NCBI GenBank assembly: GCA_037176885.1
Contig: JAWWNJ010000001.1
Location: forward strand, 3,596,001-3,660,000
Source of the DNA: Favolaschia claudopus
Taxonomy: Eukaryota; Basidiomycota; Agaricomycetes; Agaricales; Mycenaceae
Direction: 5' to 3'
DNA: 64,000 nt
Shown here piece by piece: positions 21,909 through 33,239 of this stretch (positions are counted from its first letter, which is position 1; every line of letters begins with the position of its first letter). Below the pieces are notes generated by a model that saw nothing but the letters and a program-made list of their open reading frames with translations, ran no database searches and was not told the origin of the DNA. A program made the translations under genes and the position numbers.

Positions 21909-23187
21909 TCACGACTCGGACATGCGATCCATGTGGAATATGTCCGACATGGAGAGTTCGAAAGGATTGGCCCACGATGCTTCCTCGTAGTTGGTGGTCC
22001 AAGCGTCGCATTGGGGCTCGACTTGCTTCGAAGACGAAGCCGACGATGAAGCAGCCGCGAGCTGGGGGTGGGCGAAGGTGCCGTCGCTGTTGTACCAGAT
22101 GAACATGTCCCGCGTTTGGTTTGGCACGCCGGTTTTGAAGAACTGAGACCCGACGGGATCGGTCTGCGAATAGGCCTGGTGTTGTGAACGGTCGATTTTG
22201 ATCTCGAGGTCCTGGGAAAGGGAAAAGAGGAATGAGCAACGAACAAAGCAAAGCGTGAACAAGGGAAGAACATACATCTGAATAACTTGAAGGACTGTAC
22301 AAGTCAAGAGGCGGGATGTCTGCCGTTGGGATGAAGTCGTCCATATCGTCCGAAGCAATCTCGGGGACGAAGGAAAGCGGGGTGTAGGGAGCGGGTTCGG
22401 GAAGCGGAGACACAGAGGAAGAAGCAGAGGAGTTGGGAGCGAGCTCGGGCGTGTTGTGTGACAGTCGAGGGTCCGGGCTGGGAGCGGAGGATCGGGGTAC
22501 GGGCTCCAAGAAAGACTCTTCGACAGGGCTGCTGGGGAAGGAGGAGGACGGCGCGTTATCCAGTAGTGAGGAGACCGGCTCGGGTTTGTACTGCTGCGAG
22601 TAAACCCTGGATCGGCGGCGCTTGAACTTAGCCACATGCTCCTCGTAGTCGCCGTCATCGTCCACCCTCCTCCGCTTGCCCTGCCCTTTCATCCCAGGAC
22701 GAGGACCAGGAGTATAGCTATACCCCGGATACATCTGCGCATGAATCGACTTCTTCTCCCGCGCGATGTCCTCGTATTTCTTCTTCTCTGGCAGAGACAG
22801 AGCGCGCCACGCTACGCCGGCCAAGCGACTGACCTCGCGGTGGTCGCGAATCTCAGCGGCGCCGCGAAGCTTGTTTTTCTCACAGTATTCGGAGCGGAAA
22901 CAGATGAACGGATTGGGCGGCCGAGGGATGTGGTCTTCAGAGCGCCGGCGAGAATGAGCCGTCCGGGAAGCCGAAGGTGCAGCATGGACGGGAGGGATGG
23001 ACGAGGTGGACTGAGTCTCTGAATCAGAGTCGGGATAGAGAAGCTCGAGGTCTTCGTCCGATCCATCATGAAGCTCTGTAAGCTGATATAAGTAAAAGTG
23101 CGATAGATAGTGAAGGAGGGAAAGAGACCGACCAGGGACAGAAATCCTCCGAGATCGACGCGAAGGGATAGCTTGGTGGATGGGCAT
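21909..23187 (-). CDS. HMG-box transcription factor
   Basis: Exons 23133-23187, 22276-23075, 21909-22211 sum to 1158 nt, 385 aa. The HMG box begins IPRPPNPFICFRSEYCEK and continues HREVSRLAGVAWRALS, PEKKKYEDIAREKK, then the YPGYSYTPG tail typical of MATA_HMG/Ste11-like factors. A basic GKRRRVD run follows. The C-terminal half is Ser/Pro-rich, as in activation domains. The first intron has the weak donor GTCGGT and is in frame, so its use is less sure; the second (64 nt) is needed. Candidate roles are mating or development, by family only. Tail-to-tail with CCA1. Confidence 0.85.
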
Positions 23188-24163
23188 CGTCGAAAAAATT
23201 CGGAATTTATGAGGGGAGGAAGAGGGGGACAGAAGCGAGCTGCAGTAGACTGAGAGCCTGCCTATCCATGGTCTTGAAAGCTCTCCTTTTCAACATTCGA
23301 TGCAAGAAGCGCGATATTCCTTAACGGGACGCGTAGGATACTTACCCCTCGTTAATAGCACGTTGTGCGTGAGGCATGGTTTGCCCTCTCCACATATCAC
23401 ATACGTTCTCAGGCAGTCAGTGTCGCAGACGCCGGAATCAAGCTCATGGTGATGTCCCAGCTAGAAATCCAGCAGAAAACAGCCTCATGTTGATGACAGA
23501 GTGTCTACCAGAGTCCAGTAACACGGCGACGGGGTCAATCAATCTTCTTGTCAAGACAAAGCCCTTTGCGGAGCCTACAGCCGATGTATATGTCGTCAAA
23601 GTAGTCGGAAGCTCCTCGTCAAAGCTAATGCCAAAGCGCTTGGTACAAATCAGACAAAGGCTGGCGTGTGAAATCAAACGGAAGCAAAATGGGACCTGGG
23701 GTGACATAACATTGATAACAAGGACACAATCTAATCTTATCTCTCCGCAATTCAAGCGGTCGTTGTGCTTGTGTAGAGTCTGTCTGTGTTAGAGCAGAAA
23801 AAGATCTCTCGATTTCGTACATCGAGAGAGCAGAAGAGTAGCCAATGCGTAAGAATTATACAAAGAATAAGAAACAGTAGGAGCGGGTGAACTATATATG
23901 TACTGTGCGCATGATCGCTGTGCGCAGAAGTAAGTTGATACAATTCGTGTGTTTTCATGGTTCGCGAGTCTCTGCTACATAGTGCGGACGGCGGCGAGAC
24001 TAAATGTTCAGTTTGTTAGGGTATGACTGGCCAGATGCAGTCTGATATTCAAGAAGGTGGGGCGCAGTGTGAGTGTTCTGTGCCGTATCAGCGTGAGCAG
24101 CAGACCATAACCATTGCAATTTACCTGGCGATACATCTGTTTTTGACTAAAGCACACTTGGAT
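23188..24163. other. Intergenic, about 1 kb
   Basis: Left part should be the promoter of the HMG-box gene. Open frames here lack splice structure or motifs. No recognised element. Confidence 0.5.
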
Positions 24164-24539
24164 CTACATGTGCGCTTTGATTTTGTCGGCGAGGGTAGCA
24201 AAGAAGCGCTGCAGGGGTTTGAGATGAATAACAGGACGAAGGATCTCATCCAACATACGTGAATTACGATCACAATTTTGAGCTCACGACCTGCCGCTGG
24301 GGCTTGCGTCAGGGTCTGAAGTATGATATCGCGTCATGAGTAAGGACTTCAAAGAAATCTGAGGAGAATCGTACCGCAAGAGGTGGGGCGGGAGGTGCCG
24401 GTGCCGGGACAAATGGGGGATAGTATGTGACCGGCGTCCAAGGAAAGATTAGATGGGGTGGAGGCGCGCTTATATAGGCAGGCTGTTGTTGCAAAAGAAC
24501 GCTGGTGAAAGAGGGGAGGGGTGGTTCCTCAGTGCGCAT
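24164..24539 (-). CDS. Small orphan protein, module copy 1
   Basis: Exons 24375-24539, 24259-24315, 24164-24208 (55, 19 and 15 codons) give 88 aa; introns are 59 nt (GTACG..TTCAG) and 50 nt (GTATGT..CTGCAG), all phase 0. The protein starts MRTEEPPLPSFTSVL, has a Pro-rich middle, and ends in an amphipathic helix RFFATLADKIKAHM. It pairs with the gene at 30525-30911: the first exon is exactly 55 codons in both, both start with PPxPSFxxVL, and both end in a short exon with I..FF..L..KIKA-like spacing. A TATA box lies about 60 bp before the ATG. I recognise no family; function unknown. Confidence 0.6.
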
Positions 24540-24596
24540 GTTGGTTGGTGTAGAAGTGGGTAGAGGGATTGAGTTTGAGAAACGACGGCAACCCAG

Positions 24597-24604
24597 CTTT
24601 TATA
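24597..24604 (-). promoter_or_regulatory. TATA box of small gene copy 1
   Basis: On the minus strand tataaaag, about 60 bp upstream of ATG 24539, followed by a CT-rich leader ending caaccaac before the ATG. This supports the small gene as a real transcription unit. Confidence 0.5.
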
Positions 24605-27279
24605 TGAGGACTTCATGCCGTTAGAGTCCTAGTTGGGACAATTCTTTGCCTACTCCGACCAAATTCCACCCTCTGGACCCTGCTATCAACCGAGCACATT
24701 CTGATCCACCGCAAGGTCATCAAGCCAGCAAGCGGGAAGTATCGACGCCGCTCTCGATGCGCTTCATGCGCCCCTCATTTCCAGCAAAGCGGAAGACTCT
24801 TCAGCTGCAAGCCGATGGAAGCTATTGGTGGCGTCTTGCACAGTCCTCGAGCTCTCCCACCGAGCCCGGTCGCTCTCTAGCATATTTTCGTCGGCGCTGG
24901 CGATCGTGAACGGAGCACTGTGCGTCTCGAGAGGTAACCATCGTGGGCTTTGCAAACATGCTTCACACGCGGATTCAAGGACAAGAACTGACAGACGGCA
25001 CAATCCAGAGAACTTCTATCGAAATTGAGCCGGACTGCTCATTGATGCTCGACCCTTTGCTGCGTGTTGCTGTTTCTCCGTTTGCTGCATCTGGGCTCCG
25101 CGATCGAAGCGACCGGCTTCAAGGTTGCCACAATCTGTCGGCTCAAATGCGCTACGGCCGTCTCCGACATGGGTCAGGGGGAATCTGGAACTTCGATGGT
25201 CCTATCCCTCACCACCCACTGTAACAAATTCAAGTCGATGGGCATGGGGGGATTCGGCACGTGACCGTCGACAACGTTCCCCAGCCCGCATAGTTGTCTT
25301 GCCCAGGTCGCATCAGTATTGCGAGGAAGTATTGCCAGAGAATACCATGCTTCGAAACTGTCTTGACCGAATGAGCCGGCACCACAATCCACGACACCGA
25401 AGACTCGAGTCAAGAAAAAGCAAAAATTTCAAGCCAGAGTGAAGCAGCACCAGAATCGCAGATTGAAGAAACCGCAGGCTATCAGAGGCTAGTCCGAGCG
25501 CTCCAGCAATCAACAAGAAACGGTATACTAGAAGGCCTGCTGCCGCCTGCAGCAAAATATTTGAATGCAAAGTGTGAAATCGACAGACCTCGAAGACTTC
25601 GAAATTGAGATCCCGAGCAACGCCTCCCAGCCCCCCGAATATTCTCCAAACTCCCAGTACACTCCATTCAACACATAAGTTTCACTTCAAGCACCACCCG
25701 ACCTATACAGCAGTGCCTGCTTGCTTGGAATTCGCGACAAAAGTCCACCACGAACTTGAAGCTGACGAGGTAGGTTTCTTCTCTTCGCCACCCCGAAGTT
25801 GCATGGAGACAAAGATTGTAGCGGAAGACAGAACATCTCCTTGCCACCCCCGTGGCTATCTTGTGGTACAGTCATTGGTTTTTGCAGGATATCGGACGCA
25901 TGTTGTGTGGCTGTTGGACCCAGGCACGAAAACTACCACAGTAGCAATGCGGACACCGGACACTGGTGGCATTCGGTCCAGCAAGACTGGGGGATGCAGT
26001 GACTAGTTGGTGACCGGGGAAGGGACGAGCAAAAACGCATTTTCAAGATATTCAAGGTTTGGATCAAAAGTGTTGGATGATGAATCGATCGTTTTCGCTG
26101 AGATCTCAGCTTTGATGCGCCTTTCCACCTACGCGCATTGCACTCTTCCAGTCAACTCGCGGTCTGTGCGACCCTCGTACTTGGGTCAAATTCATTGTTG
26201 CCAAACTGATGCTTCTCCTCTCCAATCCCGTCGTTCGAACTGCAAGTCGAAGCGGAGTCGCCTTCAAGTTGTGCGGTGAGGGCCGACACTTGGACCAGCA
26301 GTCTCGAACGCTTTGGCGATTATAATTCTAAACCGCCGGCTCCATGATCATATGACAAGCAAGCCACTCAAATCGTCCTCCTCGCGCACTGTACGATTTG
26401 CGCCGACTCGGCGGATGGCCCACCGGCATGAGCAAGAATTTTCCTGGGATTCGCCAACAACGGCCTATATAGTTCCGCCCACTCAGACACAGGCCAATCT
26501 TCTGGCGGTCCAGGTATTCGAAGACAATGCCTGGCGCAATACTTAAACTGGATCGCGATACGGGAGCGGACAGAACGACTGGTCACTTCCATGGGATTGA
26601 GCACCAGGGTATACGGAGGGAGGACGATGCATTGGACGAGTAGTGGCATGTCATGGACCGGGCCACCAGCAAGCAGTTTTCCCGTCATTGTTTTCGCCCT
26701 GCCACGGCCTCAAACTTTTACGACGGCTATGGCAAACATGATTAGACCCCACGCGTAGATCGGTAGCGGCTATTGGACTCTGGGTTTGAAGTCAATCTAT
26801 GGCTTCGAGGAGTGTCCCTTGTGCACTTGCGGTGAGATATTGGAGGCAATTTCGATGAGCAGGCTTTTCGTTTAAGTCCCGCGTACATATCTTCGACACA
26901 CGTAGATATCGGGAACCCTTCAGATGCCGACTCAAAACCTCGCATGTCCTGTACAAGCACAAATGAATGAATATATTCTCCTGATACACGAAGCCCCCGA
27001 TTTCTCTAGATCCCAAGCACAAGCAAAATCCGAATACATAGATTGAAAATAATAAACCTGACGAAGAGAACTCGAGATAAAATTGTCCACAAGCAAGCAG
27101 ACCGTTCCGGACGGTTGAGTGTTTTGGATCCCAGATGTACGATACATTTCCTTAAGCACGGAATGGAGATATGAGATATAAATGATGCAGATATCTAAAC
27201 GAAAATGGTCAGCGAGTTGTTCAAAGACCCGAAAGGCTGACTCACGAGACATTTGGTATCAATTGTATTTGAAGAAGAT
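24605..27279. other. Gene-poor stretch of 2.7 kb
   Basis: No complete gene could be built. There are coding-looking pieces without partners: plus-strand 25565-25678 (37 codons, starts MQSVKSTDLEDFEIEIP), the overlapping plus-strand frame 25605-26006, and plus 26355-26546 (starts MTSKPLKSSSSRTVRFAP). They may be relics of a gene, a lineage-specific gene with structure I could not resolve, or chance. I saw no transposase or reverse transcriptase motifs. Confidence 0.4.
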
Positions 27280-28767
27280 TCAAAGCGGTGGCGCGGGGAC
27301 AACGGGTGCGTGAATGCTTTGGCCGCGGGACCGGAAGGGAAGAGGTGGGCGACGGAACAGTGACTTCTTTGTCAATTTTTTCGTCGTAGTGTCAACCAGA
27401 GTCGGTGCGTCAGAGGTCGAGGGCGGGATGGAGGTGGGTGAAGCCTTTCGAACGGAGAACGAGAAAGACTTCTTGAATGGTGGCGCAATACGTGCCGTTG
27501 CAGAACGAAATTTGTACATGTATGCCGAGGCTGAGCCCTTGAGCGTGGATTTGGATGGGGCAGGAGGGCCAGTTAATTTGGTAACGGGAGTGGATGATGC
27601 TGCAGACATGCCGAGGGCGAAACGAGTGGCGGACAGATCGTTGCTTTCGGAGTCCTCAGGACTGGTCAAGGCGATGCCGGTGCTGGCAGAATCAAAGGTG
27701 TCGTCGACCGAGACTTGAGTTTGGGATGCCAAATCTAACTGGCTGGTAATCGTGGGCGGAGCCGGCGTCGTGGCCGATCGAGCAAGCGAGTAATCTACAT
27801 TCGGAGGCTCGCATTCGACCCTTGCGTCGAACACGGCGGGCGTAGTTGAAATTTCGTCGACGGCAGAAGTGGGCGGGTGAGCGGCGGGTTCGGCGTCTTC
27901 CGCCAGCGTGTTATCTTCTCCTGCGTCAATGTATGCAGCGTTTATGTCAAGAGCAGCGAAGGCGTCGTCACTCGTATGTTCGATCCATGTAATAGCGCGA
28001 GGGATACTTGGGTTCGCAAAAGATAACTCTTCTAACAATGTTGGATTCTTGTGTTCATCCTCCATTGAAGACTCCTCGACCGTATTGTTTTGGTATTGCA
28101 ATGCGTCTGGTGCGTGTTCGGGTACGGGGAATGGATATCCTAGGAGCCTGTGATTCTTTGGAACGGTCTCGAACGCGTCAAGTAGCAGTCTCAGAGACTG
28201 TCGTGTTGAAATTATCCAAAGGTGATATGTCGCCCTGATACATCCGAGAAGCGATGGTAAGTGGCGAGAAAGCATGCCCTGTTGAAGGTCGGTACGGGAG
28301 ACGGACATCAGAACAAGGGAGGCGGTGGTGGATATAGTTGCGTCGGTAGATTCGAGGTCGTTCGAGTACGCGCCGGGAACGAATTGAGTTGAGTCTATAT
28401 CTTCATCCAGTGGGCTCGCGACTGCGCGAAGAAAGAGGCTAGCTCCAGCTAGTACAACGATACTGCATTCAGACGCCGAAGCTTGCGGGAAGGGACCCTC
28501 GATATTGCTAAACCTAGACTTGTCCGAATCGATGTATCCGTTGTTGATAAGGACGTGCCATAGAACGTATCCGGCGACGGCAATTTCAAAGGCGAGAACG
28601 AGGAGGATGGGGGTGATGATGGCGAATTCGCGGGCCAACGCCGAAGCGTAAGAGAGAAGGGTGGGGGCGGTGGTTGTAAACTCGTGGTAGCCTGTCTTGG
28701 CAAGGTCTGCCGCGCCGAGGTATGCCAACCAGCCAAGAACGAGGAAGGAGATGTAGATGAAGAACAT
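27280..28767 (-). CDS. Membrane-anchored disordered protein, module copy 1
   Basis: Single open frame of 495 aa. Two or three hydrophobic helices occupy the first ~75 residues (FFIYISFLVLGWLAYLG; then IITPILLVLAFEIAVAGY), with the loop AKTGYHEFTTTAPTLL. A further amphipathic region around residues 165-200 (IRATYHLWIIS) precedes ~290 disordered residues and a basic C-terminus. It is a clear paralog of the 33240-34955 gene: shared AKTG..E...AAPT.L, FVPGAY/LVPGAY, HLWIIS/GLWMIS and WIEHTSDDA/WIEYPTDDA. No known domain recognised. Probably an endomembrane or plasma-membrane protein with a cytosolic tail. Confidence 0.75.
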   Translation of the reverse strand: MFFIYISFLVLGWLAYLGAADLAKTGYHEFTTTAPTLLSYASALAREFAIITPILLVLAFEIAVAGYVLWHVLINNGYIDSDKSRFSNIEGPFPQASASECSIVVLAGASLFLRAVASPLDEDIDSTQFVPGAYSNDLESTDATISTTASLVLMSVSRTDLQQGMLSRHLPSLLGCIRATYHLWIISTRQSLRLLLDAFETVPKNHRLLGYPFPVPEHAPDALQYQNNTVEESSMEDEHKNPTLLEELSFANPSIPRAITWIEHTSDDAFAALDINAAYIDAGEDNTLAEDAEPAAHPPTSAVDEISTTPAVFDARVECEPPNVDYSLARSATTPAPPTITSQLDLASQTQVSVDDTFDSASTGIALTSPEDSESNDLSATRFALGMSAASSTPVTKLTGPPAPSKSTLKGSASAYMYKFRSATARIAPPFKKSFSFSVRKASPTSIPPSTSDAPTLVDTTTKKLTKKSLFRRPPLPFRSRGQSIHAPVVPAPPL

Positions 28768-28905
28768 TGGGGATGCTCAATGAGGCGGAGATATTCTTTT
28801 GCTTGTGGTGGGGGAGAGCAAGCGTAGAATGGCGTTACAGGTCACTGTGACATGTTGTCGTTGTTTGGTGTCGCCGATCAATATTTCTCGCTTGGACCGA
28901 CGGGT
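28768..28905 (-). promoter_or_regulatory. Duplicated promoter, copy 1
   Basis: About 140 bp upstream of ATG 28767 match the region upstream of ATG 34955. A 26-bp core, 28827-28852, is identical in both and contains the inverted repeat gtcactgtgac at 28841-28851. A second identical block is ttgtcgttgtttggtg just upstream. Conservation outside the coding sequence suggests a factor-binding site. Confidence 0.6.
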
Positions 28906-29691
28906 CGAGTATTTCCCAGATAACTTTGGGACCTTCAACGTAGCTGACACATTAGACAGTGAGATGAATACGATGCAGCGGGAGAGAATCCCGAGACGTA
29001 AATCAATCCCCGATGAAAAAACAAAACAAGTCACAGAGTTTAGATCAGATGATCGTCTGACTCGGGAACGGAAGGTTCAAAATACAGTCGAGCACTCAGA
29101 ACTCAGGTCTCAGGGTTTGGGAAAAGGAATCCCGGCATTCCATCAGTATCTACCGAAGACTCTAAAAGACGAGCGCCACAATTTGCACAGCCGACGCCCC
29201 CGGAGACAGACGGTTCAGGGAACCTGATACATATATAGATCCTCAAGTTCACCATTGCTGCATGGAAGTGTATATTACAGGACTGGCTTGTCATGAGGCG
29301 AGCTGTAGGTTCGAATTCCATGTTGCTAAGTAGTCATTAGTATGGGCGGCAAGGGGGGTGCGCCTCAAAAGCATAACAGCTGCAGCCAAGGGGTTCTTTG
29401 TAGGATGAGCGGTAGGGACTTGTTCGTCGACAACTGACTTGGTCTCCTTCATCAGTTTTCTGCTCGCTTCGGCCCTCTCCTCTCGCAACTGATGCGTCGA
29501 CAGTGCTGGCGACAGAAGTGTTGAGGTGATGCGAACCAGGCAATAGTTTGAGTAGTGCTATAAGGGGATTGGGACTGCGCCGCCGCAATTCTTTTTATGG
29601 CCGACTATACGGGGCAAATTCGTCGTGGCGGCAACTGCGAGCTTTGAAAGATCATTTTTGACGAGTTGATTTCCGGGGATACATGCCAGCC
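28906..29691. other. Intergenic, no gene recognised
   Basis: Includes a B-box-like ggttcgaattcc at 29309-29320 but no foldable tRNA. The minus strand keeps an open frame of 94 codons (29558-29842) with hydrophobic residues running into the duplicated unit; it has no supported start or family. Confidence 0.4.
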
Positions 29692-29993
29692 ATCCAATGT
29701 GGAAAAAGAGGAAGAAAAGCCTGTATGAGAGCGGCATGGAAAATGCGATTGGCAGGCAGAATTTCTTGCGGATGGTGGCAAGCCCAAGCGCATAACGGCG
29801 TTGCAAAATGTCAGCCATACACTGGACGAGCGAGTACATCACCTCGAAGATTCAAAAGCTGGATTACGGGTTCGATATGTACAGATTAAAGGGCGCAAAG
29901 GTGTACGGCACGTAAGTACATTTCGGTTTCTTCGTGAGTGGGGTCTTCTCTCTCTTTTTTCTCCTCTTCAGAAATTGGGTCATGGTTCATTGT
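29692..29993 (+). repeat. 302-bp direct duplication, first copy
   Basis: Matches 30031-30332 at an offset of 339 bp with one difference seen (ggtgtacggcac versus ggtgtacgacac). Only 37 bp of unrelated sequence separates the copies. Each holds an intron-like block (gtaagtacat ... ctcttcag) and a plus-strand frame beginning MSAIHWTSEYITSKIQKLDY, so it may be a duplicated exon pair of an unknown gene. Confidence 0.9.
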
Positions 29994-30030
29994 TGGTCGC
30001 TCTGCGGTTTGGAGGGCTCTGAACGGACAT

Positions 30031-30332
30031 ATCCAATGTGGAAAAAGAGGAAGAAAAGCCTGTATGAGAGCGGCATGGAAAATGCGATTGGCAGGCAGAA
30101 TTTCTTGCGGATGGTGGCAAGCCCAAGCGCATAACGGCGTTGCAAAATGTCAGCCATACACTGGACGAGCGAGTACATCACCTCGAAGATTCAAAAGCTG
30201 GATTACGGGTTCGATATGTACAGATTAAAGGGCGCAAAGGTGTACGACACGTAAGTACATTTCGGTTTCTTCGTGAGTGGGGTCTTCTCTCTCTTTTTTC
30301 TCCTCTTCAGAAATTGGGTCATGGTTCATTGT
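30031..30332 (+). repeat. 302-bp direct duplication, second copy
   Basis: Second copy of the unit at 29692-29993. After this copy the plus-strand frame runs on to 30524 (SQDTERLLLSLYVQARI and beyond) after the putative 60-nt intron. High identity means a recent event or gene conversion. Confidence 0.9.
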
Positions 30333-30524
30333 AGTCAAGACACAGAAAGACTGTTGCTCAGCCTGTATGTACAAGCCAGGATTACTGGCATCATAGTGTC
30401 GCGCGAGGCATGTGTAAATCTGAGGTCGCGTTCGTTAATTCTGGAAAAAAGACAGAGAAAAATTCACCTAGTGGTTTACCAAGAAGTAGTGTTGAATTGC
30501 GATGTACAAATTTCGAGTTCATGA

Positions 30525-30911
30525 TCAAGATGTGATGGCCTTGACGCGGGTGATCATCTTTTCCAAAAATTTCTGGGGGCCATATTCAGCGAGATTGAGA
30601 GAACAAAGGGAGCAGAACTAGTTACGCGTATAGTGTCAAAAATTTTGGCGAAAGGATTATGGGCAGTTGGTGCAACTGCAGGCTGAGGGGGCTGCAACAG
30701 GATTGGCAAAGGAAAGGTTGCCTGGTTGGAATAGAAGACGACAAACATTGTGGTAGATGGGGATGATGTGTGCGATGTTGGATCCGGACGCGATGGTATC
30801 ATGGTCGTTGACAGCGGTCCATGTATAGTATCGGATGATGCCCCGCGACGACGATCCGTCTTGTGAGAGTACGAGGGAGAAAGAAGGAAAAGGAGGGTCT
30901 AGGTGAGACAT
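30525..30911 (-). CDS. Small orphan protein, module copy 2
   Basis: Exons 30747-30911, 30626-30691, 30525-30572 (55, 22 and 16 codons including stop) give 92 aa; introns 55 nt and 53 nt, phase 0. Start MSHLDPPFPSFSLVL parallels the copy at 24164-24539, as does the last exon KFLEKMITRVKAITS. The middle of exon 1 has diverged strongly. The donor of intron 1 is GTTTGT. TATA box about 78 bp upstream. Lies just beyond the 302-bp duplication. Function unknown; the shared exon sizes make a chance reading unlikely. Confidence 0.58.
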
Positions 30912-30987
30912 GGGCAAAAGGTGGCAAGAAGGAGCGGGTAGATTATGCGGTGCGGGAAAAAGAAAAAGGTGTAGCGATGAAAGTTCT

Positions 30988-30994
30988 CTTTATA
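30988..30994 (-). promoter_or_regulatory. TATA box of small gene copy 2
   Basis: Minus-strand tataaag, about 78 bp before ATG 30911, followed by a CT-rich leader. Similar position to the TATA box of copy 1. Confidence 0.45.
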
Positions 30995-33239
30995 TGCTTA
31001 AATAGACGCCTGAGCCGTGACCATCCATTTAGGGAATATACAAACGCCTACAGTCTTCCGCGTTCCACAATCATTCCAAACAAAGTTGGCATGAACCCTC
31101 GCCGCCAATACTGGACACCTTCCAACGAATAGCGCACAACACCTTGGACATGAAAGCCTGCGTGACAGATACGAATTTGGTTCATCAATGGAAGAAGGAA
31201 GGGCGACGTTGCCGTCAATGAGATTTTCGAACGAGCGTGGATGGAATGAATTCCGCCGGACCAGCTAATATGGCGCTAGATCTCACTGAAAAGGGGACAC
31301 AAGCGGAAGCAATGGGCTCCTGTTGTCGAGGCTTTACAGACAAAGCACTCGTAACGACAACCGCAGCTATCCACCCAAGAATTCAGTAGGGGGTTGTCGC
31401 ACGTCTGCGTTGGAAGGATAACTCTCCCAAACGCCGCGCCGCGCGTGTCGTACGAAGCTGCATGGCCGCCAACACCCAACGGTGAGTGCGAACCGGAATC
31501 TGCGGGTGGTTGCAGCTATGGCCCTCATTCCTCGACCCCTCAACCCAACTGAATCTGCTGCAGGAATCGCATAGTCCGCGCAAAGAACACCGTGACTCAC
31601 AGTGACGCGTAACAAAGACCAATGTTGTCGTGTACCACGACGAGTGTTCTGAACGAACGCATATCTATGTGAGCCATGCTCCGAACGCCTAACCGACAAC
31701 AGCAAGATCCAGAAGCCAGAAGACAAAGCAACTGCAATTCAAGTGGAAAATACAGCACCAGACACCATGGCTCGAATAAATCAGAATCCCAAGCGACGGT
31801 AGGTCTTTGGACGACATATGGACTCCAGAGGAGACCCTCCGGCGTGAGCTGGCGTGAGTATACTCGCAAGGAAACGGCAAAGCGTGATATTGAAAACCGG
31901 ACAACAACTGAGACCCACTATACAAAAACGTACCTGAGAAGCCGACGAGCAGCACCTCAACTTCATGAAGACAAACGAAGATCCACCAGTTGCTTCTCTT
32001 GCCACCCACTTGAGATAACTTGCTGCGAGAGGCCTTGGTAAGAGGCAGCAGTGAGAGTGCTGCCCTGTGCTGCCATCACCTTGATTCTCCACCCTGCCTG
32101 GGACTCTTCCGCGAAATCCAAAAGCACAGAAGCATAAGAGGGGCCTCAGAAGACATTGAGGCCGAATTCAATCCGACGAAATTGGATGTTCCAATTGTGG
32201 GCCCGCGCCCGTATAATCCATCCTCCTCCTGGATGATTGAATGGTGGCGGTTGATTTGCTCTCTCTGCTAGTCTCCTGCAGACCCCGGCTATTTGAACGA
32301 GGCTACGTGCGTCGTCGTGGCGGGGGAGGCAAGACGAAGAGGTGAGTCGTGTCAAGGTTGTTTCCAAAATGTTTCAAATTTGCCGAGCCACCGAAATTTG
32401 AATTTCAAACTCAGTCACCATGGCGACGTTCACCCGTACCACTGCGTCGACATAGGCAATGAAGCAGCTACTCGTTTTCTTCTCTTCATTTGCCATCTTG
32501 CCGTTTCCTGGGCCAAGTCGCTACAAAGTCTCAAATTTTCACAACAAAAATAATGACGCGCCTCTCTCTCCATCTCGTCTTCAAATCTCCGCCCGTCGTT
32601 GCAGTTAACGTCTGCCAAGCGTACTTAAGCTCCGCACTCTGGATCCTCAGGGTTGAATGTCAAGAAAAATGGCGTAAAAACGGAGCCAGGGATTGGCCAG
32701 GGATCTGATTTTCACTTTCTACACATGTACCTGTGGACGACGGAAGAGGCTGGAGTAGGCTGCACCGTTAATGGGGTCCAGTGGTTGCTATTGGACTAAT
32801 CTCGCGCTGGTCTACACCCAGAATTACGACGCCTTTGCAATTGCGATCTGGATGCTGGCTGAGCTGGTTCTCATTCGTAGTCTCGTGTACATTCGCCCAA
32901 ATTCAACGAATTCCTGCTCCGTCTTTGGGCTGTTACAATAAAGTGTCCAGAAGCTCCGATACGAGAGGACGAAACGCGTACGATGAAATCCGCCTTTCTT
33001 CGAACAGTATATGATTTGGAAGCAGCAATAGATAATATTCAATTTGATACACATTCATTCCGAGCACCGTATACACATAAAAAGAAACCAACAAGCAGGC
33101 TGAGGGGAAACTAGATGGGGATACATTTGAGCAAGGAGGAGGAAATATGGAGATACAAAAATCTGGCGCAACTAGAAACATCAGCAAACTTTCAATGAAC
33201 TCTAGAAACAACTCACAAGATTTTTCCCAGCAATAGATG
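30995..33239. other. Gene-poor stretch of 2.2 kb
   Basis: Corresponds in position to 24605-27279 in the other module copy, but I see no clear sequence match by eye. No gene, known repeat or transposon motif recognised. The right end should be the 3' UTR of the 33240 gene. Confidence 0.4.

Noticed and set aside
21909..23187. Mating-type locus around the HMG-box gene
   Set aside because: No homeodomain pair, pheromone, pheromone receptor or MIP gene is nearby; the small orphan genes lack a CAAX end.
29281..29335. tRNA-like B-box ggttcgaattcc
   Set aside because: The T-stem does not pair well and no acceptor, D or anticodon arms at correct spacing could be built; at best a pol III relic.
29558..29842. 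Minus-strand hydrophobic 94-codon frame across the duplication
   Set aside because: Start codon context, splice sites and family are all lacking, and the plus strand has an equally good reading with an intron.
24605..33239. Transposon-driven origin of the accessory region
   Set aside because: No transposase, reverse transcriptase, integrase, long terminal repeat or clear terminal inverted repeats were seen.
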